From Shinella fusca (lineage in GTDB: Bacteria > Pseudomonadota > Alphaproteobacteria > Rhizobiales > Rhizobiaceae): DNA of 64,000 nt. The notes beneath the pieces were generated by a model, which made no database searches, was not told where the DNA came from, and was given only the letters and a program-made list of their open reading frames with translations. The position numbers and the translations under genes are program-made. Below are positions 1 to 12,859 of the stretch, in pieces. The DNA is taken from contig NZ_JACHIK010000005.1 in NCBI RefSeq assembly GCF_014203155.1, positions 1 through 64,000 of the forward strand, in the 5' to 3' direction. Each line of letters starts with the position of its first letter. Position 1 is the stretch's first letter.

Positions 1-117
<117 letters not shown>

Positions 118-130
118 CCACAAAGACAGT

Positions 131-247
131 CGCTCTCCCCGCAAGCGGGGCGAAGGGGGTATGCCGTGGTGTCTTCCCCAACCAATACCCGTTCGCAAGG
201 CACGTCCCCTCTCCCCGCTTGCGGGGAGAGGGTTAGGGTGAGGGGCA
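131..247. repeat. Palindromic repeat pair, family A (RIME-like)
   Basis: Two copies of a palindromic unit built on CTCCCCGC-NN-GCGGGGAG lie at about 131-160 and 203-247. The second carries the typical tail ending in ggttagggtgagggg. The same unit recurs at 7661-7824 and 43504-43640. It lies between the IS110 end and the rpoD terminator and is non-coding. Confidence 0.8.
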
Positions 248-257
248 CCCCCCACAA

Positions 258-297
258 ACAAAAAAGCCCCGCGGCCTTCAGGACCGCGGGGCTTTTC
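258..297 (-). terminator. Rho-independent terminator of rpoD
   Basis: A 13-bp perfect stem (262-274 pairing with 284-296, core GCCCCGCGG) is flanked on the plus strand by a run of A, which is a T-run on the minus strand. It lies 18 bp past the rpoD stop codon. Confidence 0.9.
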
Positions 298-314
298 CAA
301 TCGTATCGTCCGCC

Positions 315-2369
<2,055 letters not shown>

Positions 2370-2785
2370 TTATTTCGTCGCTTTCCTGAGCATCAGTTTC
2401 CAAGCGGTTAGGGGCTCGCAGCCAAACGCTTTCCAGCGTACCGCGACTTAGCGTCCCTGACCTAACGGATTGACAATTAAATCCAGATTAACCACGTCCC
2501 GGCCCTTGGAAGCGTGGAAATGTTGCCGCAGCAACACGATTGACATGACTTCCCGATCCGCCGTACCCATTCCTTCTCAGCCAACAATGGTGATTCCCAG
2601 AATTTTCGGTTCCGTCAAGCTCTTCCGGCAAAAAAGCCGCAAAAGCCGTCGATTCGGGCTCGCGGACGGGAAAGGGAGCGGATCCGGGCGATTGAGCCTT
2701 CATGTAGGCGTCTTTCTGCAAAAGACAAGAGCCGTCCACCTTCCCGGATTCCGCGCCGCGACGGCACCGATTCGCAGAGGCCCGT
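2370..2785. other. Intergenic region upstream of rpoD, no gene recognised
   Basis: These 416 bp separate rpoD from the GFA protein gene. Short open frames exist on both strands, but they have low-complexity, arginine-rich compositions typical of shadow frames and no convincing ribosome site. The rpoD promoter should lie here. No clear sigma-70 hexamer pair was found on the minus strand. Confidence 0.5.
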
Positions 2786-3133
2786 TCAGAACGAACGCCC
2801 GTCCACTTTCTTGATCGTCAATGTCTCAAGATCGATCGCCGGAATGCAGCGAAGGTTGATCGCCGCCATCCGGTTGCCCTTCGGATCCGAACCCTCGCCG
2901 TGGGTGGCGATGCCGCATTTGCCGCAGAAGTGATGCCGGATGACGTGGCGGTTGAACGTGTAGGTCGACACGTTCTCCTCCGGCGTGGTCAGCCGCAGGT
3001 TTTCCGCCGGCACGAAGGCGAGCAGGCCTCCCCGCCTGCGGCACATGGAACAGTTGCAGTCGAGCCCGGTATCGAATTCGCCCTCCACCTCGAAGGCGAC
3101 ATTGCCGCAGTGACAGCTTCCCTCGTACTTCAT
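2786..3133 (-). CDS. GFA/CENP-V family zinc protein (first copy)
   Basis: This 115-residue protein has the cysteine pattern of the GFA (glutathione-dependent formaldehyde-activating) family: C7 and C9 in SCHCG, C26/C28/C31 in DCNCSMC, and C70/C73 in FCGKC. These bind two zinc ions in the family fold. The family name comes from a formaldehyde-glutathione adduct activity, but many members have no proven substrate. The gene begins 12 bp after tdh and is probably the last gene of a kbl-tdh operon. A second GFA protein stands at the head of the same operon. The role is inferred from the family only. Confidence 0.85.
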   Translation of the reverse strand: MKYEGSCHCGNVAFEVEGEFDTGLDCNCSMCRRRGGLLAFVPAENLRLTTPEENVSTYTFNRHVIRHHFCGKCGIATHGEGSDPKGNRMAAINLRCIPAIDLETLTIKKVDGRSF

Positions 3134-3145
3134 GGCATGCTCCTC

Positions 3146-4183
<1,038 letters not shown>

Positions 4184-4216
4184 GACGAAAACTCCGCAAG
4201 GGATTCAGAAGACTCT

Positions 4217-5404
4217 TCAAATGACGCCAAGGTCCCGCCCGACGTCGGCGAAGACTTCAATCGCCTTGCGAACGTCGGCCTCGTCATGCGCCGCCGACAT
4301 CTGCGTGCGGATGCGCGCCTGCCCGCGCGGCACGACGGGGAAGGAGAAGCCGATGACGTAGACGCCCTTCTCCAGCATGCGCGCCGCCATCTCCTGCGCC
4401 AGCGCCGCCTCGCCCAGCATGACCGGGATGATCGGATGCCCCTTACCCGCAAGCGTGAAGCCGAGCTTCGTCATCTCGGCGCGGAAGAGGTCCGCATTGG
4501 CATAAAGGCGCTTGCGCAGCGCATCGCCGCTGTCGATGAGGTCGAAGACCTTCAGCGAGGCGGCCGCGATGACCGGGGCGAGCGTGTTGGAGAAGAGATA
4601 GGGCCGCGAGCGCTGGCGCAGCCACTCGACTACTTCGCGCCTGCCGGCCGTATAACCGCCCGAGGCGCCGCCGAGCGCCTTGCCGAGCGTGCCGGTGATG
4701 ATGTCGATGCGCCCTTCCACGCCGCAATGCTCGGCCGAGCCGCGGCCGTGTTTGCCGACGAAGCCGACCGCGTGGCTGTCGTCCACCATGACCATCGCGC
4801 CGTATTTCTCCGCAAGGTCGCAGACGCCCTGAAGATTGGCGATGATGCCGTCCATCGAGAAGACGCCGTCGGTGGCGATCAGCTTGAAGCGGCTGCCCTC
4901 GGCCTTCTTCAGTTCTTCCTCCAGGGCCGCCATGTCGTTGTTGGCGTAGCGGAAGCGCTTCGCCTTGGAGAGGCGCACGCCGTCGATGATCGAGGCGTGG
5001 TTCAGCGCGTCGGAGATGATCGCATCCTCTTCGGAAAGCAGCGTCTCGAAGAGCCCGCCATTGGCATCGAAGCAGGAGGAATAGAGGATCGTGTCCTCAA
5101 GCCCGAGGAAGGAAGAAATCCGCGCCTCGAGCTCTTTGTGCTCCTCCTGCGTGCCGCAGATGAAGCGCACGGAGGCCATGCCGTAGCCGTAGCGGTCGAG
5201 CGCCTTGCGGCCGGCCTCCTCAAGCTCCTCGTTGTCGGCAAGGCCGAGATAGTTGTTGGCGCAGAAGTTCAGCACGCGCTCGCCGGAAGCGACGGTGATC
5301 GCGCCGGCCTGCTTGGAGGTGATGACGCGCTCGGCCTTGTAGAGGCCGGCGGACTTGAGCGTGTCGAGTTCGGATCGAAGATGGTCGATGAAGGCGGCTG
5401 TCAT
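4217..5404 (-). CDS. kbl: Glycine C-acetyltransferase (2-amino-3-ketobutyrate CoA ligase)
   Basis: This PLP enzyme of the alpha-oxoamine synthase family cleaves 2-amino-3-ketobutyrate with CoA into glycine and acetyl-CoA. The start at 5404 gives 395 residues beginning [17 protein letters not shown], the usual length for Kbl. The open frame runs further upstream, but that stretch is arginine/proline-rich and overlaps the preceding gene. The PLP lysine lies in the motif [11 protein letters not shown] near residue 240, and SHAVGF is also present. It forms an operon with tdh and two GFA genes. Confidence 0.96.
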   Translation of the reverse strand: MTAAFIDHLRSELDTLKSAGLYKAERVITSKQAGAITVASGERVLNFCANNYLGLADNEELEEAGRKALDRYGYGMASVRFICGTQEEHKELEARISSFLGLEDTILYSSCFDANGGLFETLLSEEDAIISDALNHASIIDGVRLSKAKRFRYANNDMAALEEELKKAEGSRFKLIATDGVFSMDGIIANLQGVCDLAEKYGAMVMVDDSHAVGFVGKHGRGSAEHCGVEGRIDIITGTLGKALGGASGGYTAGRREVVEWLRQRSRPYLFSNTLAPVIAAASLKVFDLIDSGDALRKRLYANADLFRAEMTKLGFTLAGKGHPIIPVMLGEAALAQEMAARMLEKGVYVIGFSFPVVPRGQARIRTQMSAAHDEADVRKAIEVFADVGRDLGVI

Positions 5405-5450
5405 GGCATGCACTCGCTGGATGCGGGGAAAGGGCGGGATGGGCGGCGGC

Positions 5451-5906
5451 TTACGCCGCGCTCGCCCGGTAGGCGCCGACGAGCGTCTCGTAGTCTTCCA
5501 TCGGCGGGAAGCGCTCGTAGCTGTGCGCGGCGGGCGTCGTCGCCCAGGCGAGCTTCTCGCTCGTATAGGTCTCGATGAAGGGGCTGAACCAGCCGGTGTC
5601 GTCGAGCATGGTCGGCCGGACATTGACGAAGAAATCGACGCCCGGCGGCCGGGTGAACATCCAGGTCATGCAATCGGGGCAAAAGTGATGCCCGGCCTCC
5701 GGGCTTGCGCCCGCCACGACCGGCGCGCCCTCCGTCACGGCGAAGCCCTCCGCCGGAATGGCGGCGCTCAGCGAATAGGCGCTGCCCGACATGCGCTGGC
5801 AGCCGGTGCAATGGCAGGCCATGGTGAGCAGCGGCGGCGCGCTGATGCGGATTTTCACGCGCCCGCAACGGCAGGCGCCGTCGAGCGGCAGTTGAAGTCG
5901 TGTCAT
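5451..5906 (-). CDS. GFA/CENP-V family zinc protein (second copy)
   Basis: This 151-residue protein keeps the GFA zinc cysteines: C12/C14 in ACRCG, C31/C33/C36 in CHCTGC, and C76/C79 in FCPDC. It is only distantly similar to the 115-residue GFA protein at 2786-3133, so it is not a recent duplicate. The gene ends 46 bp before kbl on the same strand and probably opens the operon. The substrate is unknown. A role in handling aldehyde-thiol adducts made during threonine breakdown is an inference. Confidence 0.85.
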   Translation of the reverse strand: MTRLQLPLDGACRCGRVKIRISAPPLLTMACHCTGCQRMSGSAYSLSAAIPAEGFAVTEGAPVVAGASPEAGHHFCPDCMTWMFTRPPGVDFFVNVRPTMLDDTGWFSPFIETYTSEKLAWATTPAAHSYERFPPMEDYETLVGAYRASAA

Positions 5907-6033
5907 GGCCTTCGGCTTCCCTTCCGATTATCGCCGGCTTGTCGTTTTTATCGTGATGCCGGCCATTGGCTCCATGCATAGTTCTAGCGCAGCCGCAGGC
6001 GGCGTAAAGGCCCCCTTCCCATCTTTCGGCGCC

Positions 6034-6762
6034 TCAGGGGCGCGCGCAGGCGATCAGCAGGAACATCGGCCGGTTGAGCTCCGCCCGCCATTGCGGATGC
6101 TCGGCAAGCTGCTGTTCGCTCGGCCGCCACTCCTCGACATGACGAATGACAAAACCGGCCGCCACCAGCGCATTCAGCGTCGTGCCGAGCGTGCGGTGGT
6201 GCTTGACGACGCCCTTGGCGAGCCAGTCCGTCGTGCGCCGGCCCTCGACGAGATAATCGTCGAGCGGCCAGACCTGCCGGCCGCCGACCTCGGCCCAGTC
6301 CGGCTGCGACGGCGCCATGTAGATCGGGTGCTCGATGGTGAAGACGAAGGATGCGCCCGGCGTAAGCGCCGCATGGACGGTACGCACCAGCCGGTCGAAA
6401 TCCGCGATGTAGTGGAAGGCGAGCGAGGAATAGGCAAGGTCGAAGGCGCCTTGCGGCAGGTCGAGCGTGTCGAGGTCGGCGATCTCGTAGCGCACGGCGG
6501 GCGACGCCGTCTCGGCTTTCGCCCGCGCGATCATGTTCTCCGAAAGGTCGAGGCCGAGCACGCTCGCCGCTCCTTCTTCCGCCGCATACCGCGCGAACCA
6601 GCCGAAGCCGCAGCCGAGGTCGACGATGCGCCGGCCGGCAAGCGGCGGCAGCAGCGCGCGCACCGATTTCCACTCCGCCGCGCCGGCAAGCCCGTGCACG
6701 GAGCGCGGAAGGCCGCTGTAGCCCTCGAAAAAGGCAGGGTCGTCGTAGATGTTCTGCGCCAT
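6034..6762 (-). CDS. Class I SAM-dependent methyltransferase
   Basis: The 242-residue protein has a SAM-binding motif I, RRIVDLGCGFGWFARY, an acidic strand-2 end (GLDLSENM), and a motif corresponding to strand 4 (FDLAYSSLAFHYI). This matches the methyltransferase type 11 fold. The start at 6762 is chosen because AAGGAG stands just upstream. A longer frame reads through low-complexity sequence that overlaps the divergent SDR gene. The substrate is not known. It is transcribed divergently from the SDR gene, with 121 bp between the starts. Confidence 0.88.
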   Translation of the reverse strand: MAQNIYDDPAFFEGYSGLPRSVHGLAGAAEWKSVRALLPPLAGRRIVDLGCGFGWFARYAAEEGAASVLGLDLSENMIARAKAETASPAVRYEIADLDTLDLPQGAFDLAYSSLAFHYIADFDRLVRTVHAALTPGASFVFTIEHPIYMAPSQPDWAEVGGRQVWPLDDYLVEGRRTTDWLAKGVVKHHRTLGTTLNALVAAGFVIRHVEEWRPSEQQLAEHPQWRAELNRPMFLLIACARP

Positions 6763-6883
6763 GGGAAACTCCTTTGCGCCGGGCATAGCGCGTTTGCCGC
6801 CAGGGGCAAAGCCGTGCGATCCCGCCTTCGGGGTTGACAGCGGCGCCCCGCGCCTGTCCGTTGGCGGCCGAAAGGAAGCGGCC

Positions 6884-7654
6884 ATGACGATATTGGACAG
6901 GTTTTCCCAGAAGGGGCGCGTCGCCCTCGTCACCGGCGGCGGGCGCGGCCTCGGCTTCGAGATCGCCAGGGCGCTGGCCGAGGCCGGCGCGCATGTCGTG
7001 GTGACGGGCCGCACCGCCGCGACGCTCGACGAGGCCGTGGAAAAGATCGCCGCGGCGGGCGGAAGCGCCTCGGCCGCCGCCTTCGACATCGCCGACCGCG
7101 CCGCCCAGCGCGCGGCGCTTGCCGCCATCGAGGAACGGCACGGCCGGCTCGACGTGCTGGTCAACAATGTCGGCGCGCGCGACCGCCGGCCGCTCTCGCA
7201 GATGGACGACGAAGCAATAGACGAGCTCGTCCGCACCGACTTTTCCGCCGCCGCCAGCCTCTCGCGCGATGCGGCGGCGATCATGATGCGGCAGGCAAGC
7301 GGCCGGCTGATCGCCGTCACCTCCATCGGCGGCCATGTCGCCATGCCGAACGACGGCGTCTACCCCGCCGCCAAGCAGGCGCTGACCGGCCTGATGCGCA
7401 GCATGGCCGTGGAATACGGCCCCTACGGCATCACCAGCAACGCCATCGCGCCCGGCTGGTTCGCCACCGAGACCAACGCGGCGATGGCCGCCAACGCGGA
7501 GCTGATGCCCTTCGTGCGCCAGCGCATCCCCGTCCAGCGCTGGGCGCGCGCCGACGAGATCGCCGGCGCCGCCCTCTTCCTCGCCAGCGACGCCGCCTCC
7601 TTCGTCAACGGCCATGTGCTGGTGGTGGATGGCGGCATGACGGTGCGGATGTAG
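6884..7654 (+). CDS. Short-chain dehydrogenase/reductase (SDR)
   Basis: The 256-residue classical SDR has the nucleotide-binding motif TGGGRGLG at residues 17-24, an NNVG motif in place of NNAG, a catalytic serine in TSIGG, and the YPAAK catalytic Tyr-x3-Lys. The C-terminal VNGHVLVVDGG strand is typical. It resembles gluconate 5-dehydrogenase and 3-oxoacyl-ACP reductase-like enzymes, but the substrate cannot be told. The start at 6884 follows AAAGGAAG. A family A repeat pair lies just downstream. Confidence 0.9.
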   Translation: MTILDRFSQKGRVALVTGGGRGLGFEIARALAEAGAHVVVTGRTAATLDEAVEKIAAAGGSASAAAFDIADRAAQRAALAAIEERHGRLDVLVNNVGARDRRPLSQMDDEAIDELVRTDFSAAASLSRDAAAIMMRQASGRLIAVTSIGGHVAMPNDGVYPAAKQALTGLMRSMAVEYGPYGITSNAIAPGWFATETNAAMAANAELMPFVRQRIPVQRWARADEIAGAALFLASDAASFVNGHVLVVDGGMTVRM

Positions 7655-7660
7655 CAAAGG

Positions 7661-7824
7661 GCGCCCCTCATCCCCCTGCCGGGACCTTCTCCCCGCAAGC
7701 GGGGAGAAGGAAGGGATGCAAGCTCTTCCACGATCGGACAGCCTTGGAAATTCGGGAAACCCTATCCGCGTGCCCCTTCTCCCCGCTTGCGGGGAGAAGG
7801 TCGCGGCAGCGGGATGAGGGGCAG
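7661..7824. repeat. Palindromic repeat pair, family A, in inverted orientation
   Basis: A copy at about 7661-7713 and its reverse complement at about 7772-7824 share the palindromic core CTTCTCCCCGC/GCGGGGAGAAG and the flanking gcccctcatcc / gggatgagggg ends. Together they could form one long hairpin with a loop of about 58 nt. They fill the space between the convergent SDR and VOC genes. Confidence 0.85.
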
Positions 7825-7839
7825 CCGCCGCCGCGCCCC

Positions 7840-8313
7840 CTACTCCGCCGCCGCGGCCGCTTCCAGCGGGGCGATGTCGAGCTTGACCATCTTCAGCATC
7901 GCCTCGGCGACGCGCCTGACCTTCGCCTGGTCGGGATCGTTCATCAGCTCGCCGAGCCGCGCCGGGGCGATCTGCCAGGACAGGCCCCAGCGGTCCTTCA
8001 GCCAGCCGCATTGCTCCACCGAACCGCCCTCCTTCAGCGCGTTCCACAGCCGGTCGAGATCGCCCTGCGTCTCGCATTCGACCATGATGGAGAAGCTATG
8101 GTTGAACGGATCGAGCGGCCCTGCCTCGATCGCCATGTAGCGCTGGTCGCCGAGGGTGAAGCTGGCGATCTTCACACTGCCGGGCGGGCCGCTCGGGCTT
8201 TCGGCCGGCATCTTCGAGACCCAGTGCACCGACGAGCCGGGGATGAGCGAGGCATAGAAGCCGATGGCCGCCTCCATGTCCTTGGCGAACCAGAGATGCT
8301 GCGTGACCTTCAT
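7840..8313 (-). CDS. VOC family protein (PhnB/glyoxalase-like)
   Basis: A 157-residue protein of the vicinal oxygen chelate superfamily, closest in look to the PhnB / 3-demethylubiquinone-9 methyltransferase-like group. Features are an N-terminal TQHLWFAKDMEAAIGFY and the later VECETQGDLDRLWNAL and KDRWGLSWQI motifs. The start at 8313 follows an AAGGAGG site. The gene lies 71 bp downstream of recQ on the same strand. Function and substrate are unknown. Confidence 0.88.
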   Translation of the reverse strand: MKVTQHLWFAKDMEAAIGFYASLIPGSSVHWVSKMPAESPSGPPGSVKIASFTLGDQRYMAIEAGPLDPFNHSFSIMVECETQGDLDRLWNALKEGGSVEQCGWLKDRWGLSWQIAPARLGELMNDPDQAKVRRVAEAMLKMVKLDIAPLEAAAAAE

Positions 8314-8384
8314 CGTGGCGTCCTCCTTGACGATCCTGCACAAGGACGAAGGCGCACCCAACGTTCCGACAGCGCGTCAAAAAA

Positions 8385-10217
8385 TCAGCCGGAGAAATCC
8401 TCGATGACGGCAAGGAACGCCTCGCCGAAACGGTCGCGCTTGGAAACGCCGATGCCGGGGATGTCGAGCAGTTCCTCCAGGTCGCGCGGGCGCTCCTTGG
8501 CGAGCGCGATCAGCGTCGTATCCGGGAAGACCACATAGGGCGGCACGTCGAGGTCCTTGGCGATGGCAAGGCGCTCGGCGCGCAGCGCCTCGAAAAGCTC
8601 GCGGTCCGAGCCGGAAAGATTGGAACGCTCGCGCGCGGCGGGCGAGTTGCCCGCCTTCGCCCTGCGTCCCGCCTGCGGCCGGTCCTTGCGGAAGAACACC
8701 TCCCGCTCGTGGCGGAAGACGGCGCGCGCCTCCGGCTCCAGCTTCAATGCGCCATAGGCCGAATGGTCGACGCTGACGAGGCCCATGGCGAGCAATTGCC
8801 GGAAAATCGACTGCCAGACGCGCGGCGCGATGTCCTTGCCGGCGCCGAAGACCGGCATGTCCGTATGGCCGAAGCGCTGCGTCTTCTCGTTCTCGACCCC
8901 CATGAGGACATCGATGACATGGCCGGAGCCGAAGCGCTCGCCGGTGCGGTAGACGGCGGCGAGCGCCTTGATGGCCGCTTCCGTGCCGTCCCAGGTCTCG
9001 ACCGGGTTGCGGCAGGTGTCGCAATTGCCGCAGTTCCCGGCGTGGCTCTCGCCGAAATGGGCGAGGATCGCCTTGCGCCGGCAGCCGGCCGTCTCGCAGA
9101 TGGCGAGCAGCGCCGTCAGCTTGGCGCGCTCGATGCGTTTGATCTCGTCGGCCGCCCCGCCCTCGTCGATCATCCTGCGGCGCTGCACGACGTCGGCCAT
9201 GCCGTAGGCCATCCAGACGTCGGAGGGCAGGCCGTCGCGCCCGGCGCGGCCGGTCTCCTGGTAATAGGCCTCCACCGAGCCCGGCAGGTCGAGATGGGCG
9301 ACATAGCGCACATCCGGCTTGTCGATGCCCATGCCGAAGGCGACGGTGGCGACGAGGCAGAGGTTTTCTTCCTTGAGGAACGCATCCTGGTTGGCGTCGC
9401 GCACCGCCCGGTCGAACCCGGCATGGTAGGGCAGCGCGCGGATGCCCTGCGCGTTCAGCCACTCGGCCGTGTCCTCGACCTTTGCCCGCGACAGGCAATA
9501 GACGATGCCGCTCTCGCCCTGGTGCTTCGACAGGAAGCGCAGGAGCTGCTGGCGCGGCTGGTCGCGCTCGGCGATCTCGTAGGCGATGTTCGGCCGGTCG
9601 AAGCTGGTGGTGAAGATTTCCGCGTGCTGGAGCCCCAATCGCTCGACGATATCGTCGCGGGTATGCGGATCGGCCGTCGCCGTCAGCGCGACGCGCGGCA
9701 CGCCCGGATAGCGCTCGCCGAGCATGCCGAGCGCCCGGTATTCCGGCCGGAAATCGTGCCCCCATTGCGACACGCAATGCGCCTCGTCGATGGCGAAGAG
9801 CGAAATGCGGGCCTCGGCGACGAGGTCGGCAAAGCCCTCCGTGACGATGCGCTCGGGCGTCACATAGAGAAGGTCGAGATCGCCCGCGCGCATCGCATCG
9901 CGCACGGCAAAAAACTCGTCCCGCGTCAGCGAGGAATTGAGCGCCGCCGCCTTCACGCCGAGCTGCTTCAGCGCCTCCACCTGGTCGCGCATCAGCGCGA
10001 TCAGCGGCGAGATGACGATGCCCACACCATCGCGGCAGAGCGCCGGGATCTGGAAGCAGAGCGACTTTCCCGCCCCCGTCGGGAAGAGCACCACCGCGTC
10101 CCCGCCCGCCGTCACATGCTCCACCACCGCCTGCTGCTTGCCGCGAAAGGCGTCGTAGCCGTAGACGCGCTTGAGCACGTCGAGGGGGCGTGCGTTGTGG
10201 GTGGAAGTATCGAGCAT
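8385..10217 (-). CDS. recQ: ATP-dependent DNA helicase RecQ
   Basis: A 3'-5' superfamily 2 helicase acting in recombination and stalled fork repair. The 610 residues match the family. Walker A is FPTGAGKS near residues 45-52. The Walker B/aromatic loop is [14 protein letters not shown]. The helicase C domain has [11 protein letters not shown] zinc-binding RQC segment carries cysteines in CETAGCRRK and GNCGNCDTC. An HRDC domain closes the protein ([18 protein letters not shown]). Palindromic repeats separate it from dnaG upstream. Confidence 0.97.
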   Translation of the reverse strand: MLDTSTHNARPLDVLKRVYGYDAFRGKQQAVVEHVTAGGDAVVLFPTGAGKSLCFQIPALCRDGVGIVISPLIALMRDQVEALKQLGVKAAALNSSLTRDEFFAVRDAMRAGDLDLLYVTPERIVTEGFADLVAEARISLFAIDEAHCVSQWGHDFRPEYRALGMLGERYPGVPRVALTATADPHTRDDIVERLGLQHAEIFTTSFDRPNIAYEIAERDQPRQQLLRFLSKHQGESGIVYCLSRAKVEDTAEWLNAQGIRALPYHAGFDRAVRDANQDAFLKEENLCLVATVAFGMGIDKPDVRYVAHLDLPGSVEAYYQETGRAGRDGLPSDVWMAYGMADVVQRRRMIDEGGAADEIKRIERAKLTALLAICETAGCRRKAILAHFGESHAGNCGNCDTCRNPVETWDGTEAAIKALAAVYRTGERFGSGHVIDVLMGVENEKTQRFGHTDMPVFGAGKDIAPRVWQSIFRQLLAMGLVSVDHSAYGALKLEPEARAVFRHEREVFFRKDRPQAGRRAKAGNSPAARERSNLSGSDRELFEALRAERLAIAKDLDVPPYVVFPDTTLIALAKERPRDLEELLDIPGIGVSKRDRFGEAFLAVIEDFSG

Positions 10218-10300
10218 GCGATTCCGTCTTCGTTTGCGGCGACTATGGCGTCTGCGCCGCGGGGAGGCAACCCGCGAAGGGAATGGCGCGCGGTGTCACG

Positions 10301-10435
10301 TGGATCCTCGGGTCAAGCCCGAGGATGACGGAGAGGAGGAGAGGTCGAGCGGTCGTCAAACGGCGCGGCAAAGGGGAACATCGCTTTTCGCTCTTGCCCC
10401 TCTTCTGTCATCCTCGGGCTTGACCCGAGGATCCA
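10301..10435. repeat. Palindromic repeat pair, family C, inverted
   Basis: A unit reading tggatcctcgggtcaagccc onwards at 10301-10330 is mirrored by its reverse complement at 10407-10435. Each unit is itself palindromic (CCTCGGGTCAAGCCCGAGG). The pair lies in the 231-bp space between dnaG and recQ. The same family appears at 26886-26962 and 37080-37160. Confidence 0.85.
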
Positions 10436-10448
10436 CACCTCACGCCGC

Positions 10449-12404
10449 CTACTTCCCCGCCGGCCCCTTCACGCGGCCGGAGAGGACGCCGAAGCCTTCG
10501 ATGATCGCCTCCTGGTTCTCCATCCGCACGGTCTCCATCTGCACCTCCTGCAGCGCGCGCAGGATCTGCGGCACGCGCTCGTCGTCGCCCTCCTCCGTCG
10601 AGACGGCGAGTTCCCGCTCCAGCTCGCGGCGCTGCCAGAGGAGCGCGCGGGTGCGCTTGTGCAGAGCGAGCGCCTGGAGGTAGCCTTCGCGGGCATCCTC
10701 CGGCGCGGCCTCCGCCGTCGCGGTCCACAGGCGGGAATTGCGGATCTGCTGCTCCAGCCCCTTGAGCAGCGCGTCGAAGCCGGCCGCCTCCAGCTCCTCG
10801 AGCAGGCGGTCGCGCTCGAGCCGCGCGCCGACCGAGCCGGCAATGCCGAGGAGCGCCGACCAAAGGCGTTGGAGGTCGCGGTTCTCGTATTCGATGATGG
10901 CGATCTCGTCGTAATCGCTGAAGAGCAGGCCCGGATGGTTGACGACGGTGAGCGCCAGCACGCTTTCACGCAGCGCCGGCAGCTCCTGCGCGCCGCGCAC
11001 CAGCGCCGAGCGGGCGAGCCGGTCGGAGATGCCGGAGGGACCGGCATTGCCCTGCGGCGCCCCGCGCCCGCCGCCCCTGCCCTGGCGGTTGCCGGCAAAA
11101 GTGCCGCCCTGCCTTTGCGGCGGGCGGAAGAAGGCGTTCAGCCGGTCGCGCATGTCCTGCTGGTAGTGGCGGCGCACATCCTCGTCGGCAATGGCGGCCG
11201 TCACCTGGCGCAGGCGCGCCTCCAGCGCCGCACGGCTTTCCGGCGTCTCGAAATTGGCGCCCTGCACCTCCCGGTTCCAGATCATCTCGGCAAGCGGACG
11301 GGCGCCCGCCATCACCTTGTCGAAGGGCGCGCGGCCCTCGTGGCGCACGAGGTCGTCCGGGTCCTTGCCGTCCGGCAGCAGGGCGAAACGCACGGTGCGC
11401 TCGGGCTTGATGAAGGGGAGCGCAAGGTCGGCGGCGCGGTTGGCCGCGCGGATGCCCGCTCCGTCGCCGTCGAAGCACAGCACCGGCTGCGGCGTCATCC
11501 GCCAGAGAAGATCGAACTGGTTTTCGGTGAGCGCCGTGCCGAGCGGGGCGACGGCGTTTTCGATACCGGCCTGGTGCAGCGCGATCACGTCCATGTAGCC
11601 CTCGACCGCGATGACCGTGCCGGCGGTCTGGATGGCCTTGCGGGCGCGTGCGTGATTGTAGAGCACGCTGCCCTTGTGGAAGAGCTCCGTCTCGTTGGAA
11701 TTGAGGTATTTCGCCGGCGCGTCCGGCGACATGGCGCGCCCGCCGAAGGCAATGACCTTCTCGCGCAGCGAGAGGATGGGGAACATGATGCGGTCGCGGA
11801 AGCGGTCGTAGGAGACCGGGATATCCGGCCCGTGCACGACGAGACCGCAGGCCTCGATCGCCTCCTTCGGCACGCCCTTGCCGGCGAGATACTCCTTCAG
11901 CGCGTTGCGGCTCTCCGGCGCATAGCCGAGGCGGAAGGTCTCGATGGTGCGGCCCGTCAGCCCGCGGTCGCGCAGGTAGGCGCGCGCCTTGGCGCCGGCC
12001 GGCGTCTGGAGCTGGTCCTCGAAGAAGCGCGCCGCCATCTCCATGACCTCGACGAGGCCCATGCGCTCCTTCTCGCGCTGCTCGGCCTCGCGGTCGGGCT
12101 GGGGCATGGCGACGCCCGCAAGGTCGGCGATCTGCTGCACGGCCTCCGGGAAGGACAGCCCTTCAAGGTCGGTGAGGAAGCGGAAATGATCGCCCGAAAC
12201 GCCGCAGCCGAAGCAATGGTAGCGCCCCTTGCGGTCCTCGCAGTGGAAGGACGGCGACTTCTCGCCATGGAACGGGCAGCAGGCCCAGTAGTCGCCGCGC
12301 GAGACGTTGGTCTTCCGCCGGTCCCAGGTCACGCGTTTGCCAATCACGTCGGAAATCGAAACGCGGTCGCGGATCTCGTCTAGGAAGGCGTTGGAAAAGC
12401 GCAT
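10449..12404 (-). CDS. dnaG: DNA primase
   Basis: Synthesises RNA primers for replication and interacts with the DnaB helicase through its C-terminus. The start at 12404 gives 651 residues and follows a GAGG site; upstream in-frame codons are unlikely. The CHC2 zinc finger is near the N-terminus (CPFHGEK and YHCFGCG). The TOPRIM catalytic core has VIAVEGYMDVIAL followed by LCFDGDGAG. The C-terminal helicase-binding region is less conserved. A low-complexity Q/G/R linker (PPQRQGG... GRGGGRG) lies near residues 425-450. Confidence 0.97.
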   Translation of the reverse strand: MRFSNAFLDEIRDRVSISDVIGKRVTWDRRKTNVSRGDYWACCPFHGEKSPSFHCEDRKGRYHCFGCGVSGDHFRFLTDLEGLSFPEAVQQIADLAGVAMPQPDREAEQREKERMGLVEVMEMAARFFEDQLQTPAGAKARAYLRDRGLTGRTIETFRLGYAPESRNALKEYLAGKGVPKEAIEACGLVVHGPDIPVSYDRFRDRIMFPILSLREKVIAFGGRAMSPDAPAKYLNSNETELFHKGSVLYNHARARKAIQTAGTVIAVEGYMDVIALHQAGIENAVAPLGTALTENQFDLLWRMTPQPVLCFDGDGAGIRAANRAADLALPFIKPERTVRFALLPDGKDPDDLVRHEGRAPFDKVMAGARPLAEMIWNREVQGANFETPESRAALEARLRQVTAAIADEDVRRHYQQDMRDRLNAFFRPPQRQGGTFAGNRQGRGGGRGAPQGNAGPSGISDRLARSALVRGAQELPALRESVLALTVVNHPGLLFSDYDEIAIIEYENRDLQRLWSALLGIAGSVGARLERDRLLEELEAAGFDALLKGLEQQIRNSRLWTATAEAAPEDAREGYLQALALHKRTRALLWQRRELERELAVSTEEGDDERVPQILRALQEVQMETVRMENQEAIIEGFGVLSGRVKGPAGK

Positions 12405-12485
12405 GGTTACCTCGGTTCCCCGACCCATAGAGCCAAAAAGCCGGCATTGCTATGGTGCAGGATGGCGTTGCCCGCAATTCACAGA

Positions 12486-12513
12486 TTGACAGCATGACGA
12501 TTGTATATACACT
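12486..12513 (+). promoter_or_regulatory. Candidate promoter and operator of the brnTA pair
   Basis: TTGACA at 12486-12491 is followed after 16 bp by TACACT (12508-12513). The perfect 10-bp palindrome TGTATATACA (12502-12511) overlaps the -10. BrnA antitoxins are known to bind and repress their own promoter, so this is a plausible operator. It lies 56 bp upstream of brnT. Confidence 0.45.
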
Positions 12514-12568
12514 TGAAAACGACACCGCGCATGAGTGCTGGTCGGAAACCTAGAACAGGGTACGATTC

Positions 12569-12859
12569 ATGCGCGAAGAGCAGAGCTATTTTTCATCTTT
12601 CGAATGGGATGAGCTGAAAAGGGAAGCCAATCTCGCCAAACACGGCATCGATTTTCCGCGCGCGGCGTCCGCTCTCAATGGACCCCGGCTGGACAAACCG
12701 TCGGAACGCAACGGCGAAATCAGGACCCTTGCAATCTGCCCGCTGACGGATCGCCTCATCGCGGTCGTCTATACGATGCGGGGCGACATATGCAGGATCA
12801 TCTCAGCAAGGGCGGCACGTAAAAATGAGCAAAGACCGTATCGTCAGGTATACCTTTGA
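12569..12859 (+). CDS. brnT: BrnT family ribonuclease toxin
   Basis: A 96-residue protein with the BrnT signature FEWDELKREANLAKHGIDF near residues 11-29 and the C-terminal ISARAARKNEQ. BrnT is a RelE-like ribonuclease that stops translation and is neutralised by BrnA in a type II toxin-antitoxin system. The toxin gene precedes the antitoxin gene, the usual order for this family, and overlaps it by 35 bp. The pair sits between dnaG and the YqeY gene. Confidence 0.9.
   Translation: MREEQSYFSSFEWDELKREANLAKHGIDFPRAASALNGPRLDKPSERNGEIRTLAICPLTDRLIAVVYTMRGDICRIISARAARKNEQRPYRQVYL

Noticed and set aside
2470-2814. 114-residue frame upstream of rpoD
   Set aside because: Overlaps the GFA stop, arginine-rich, no ribosome site and no known family.
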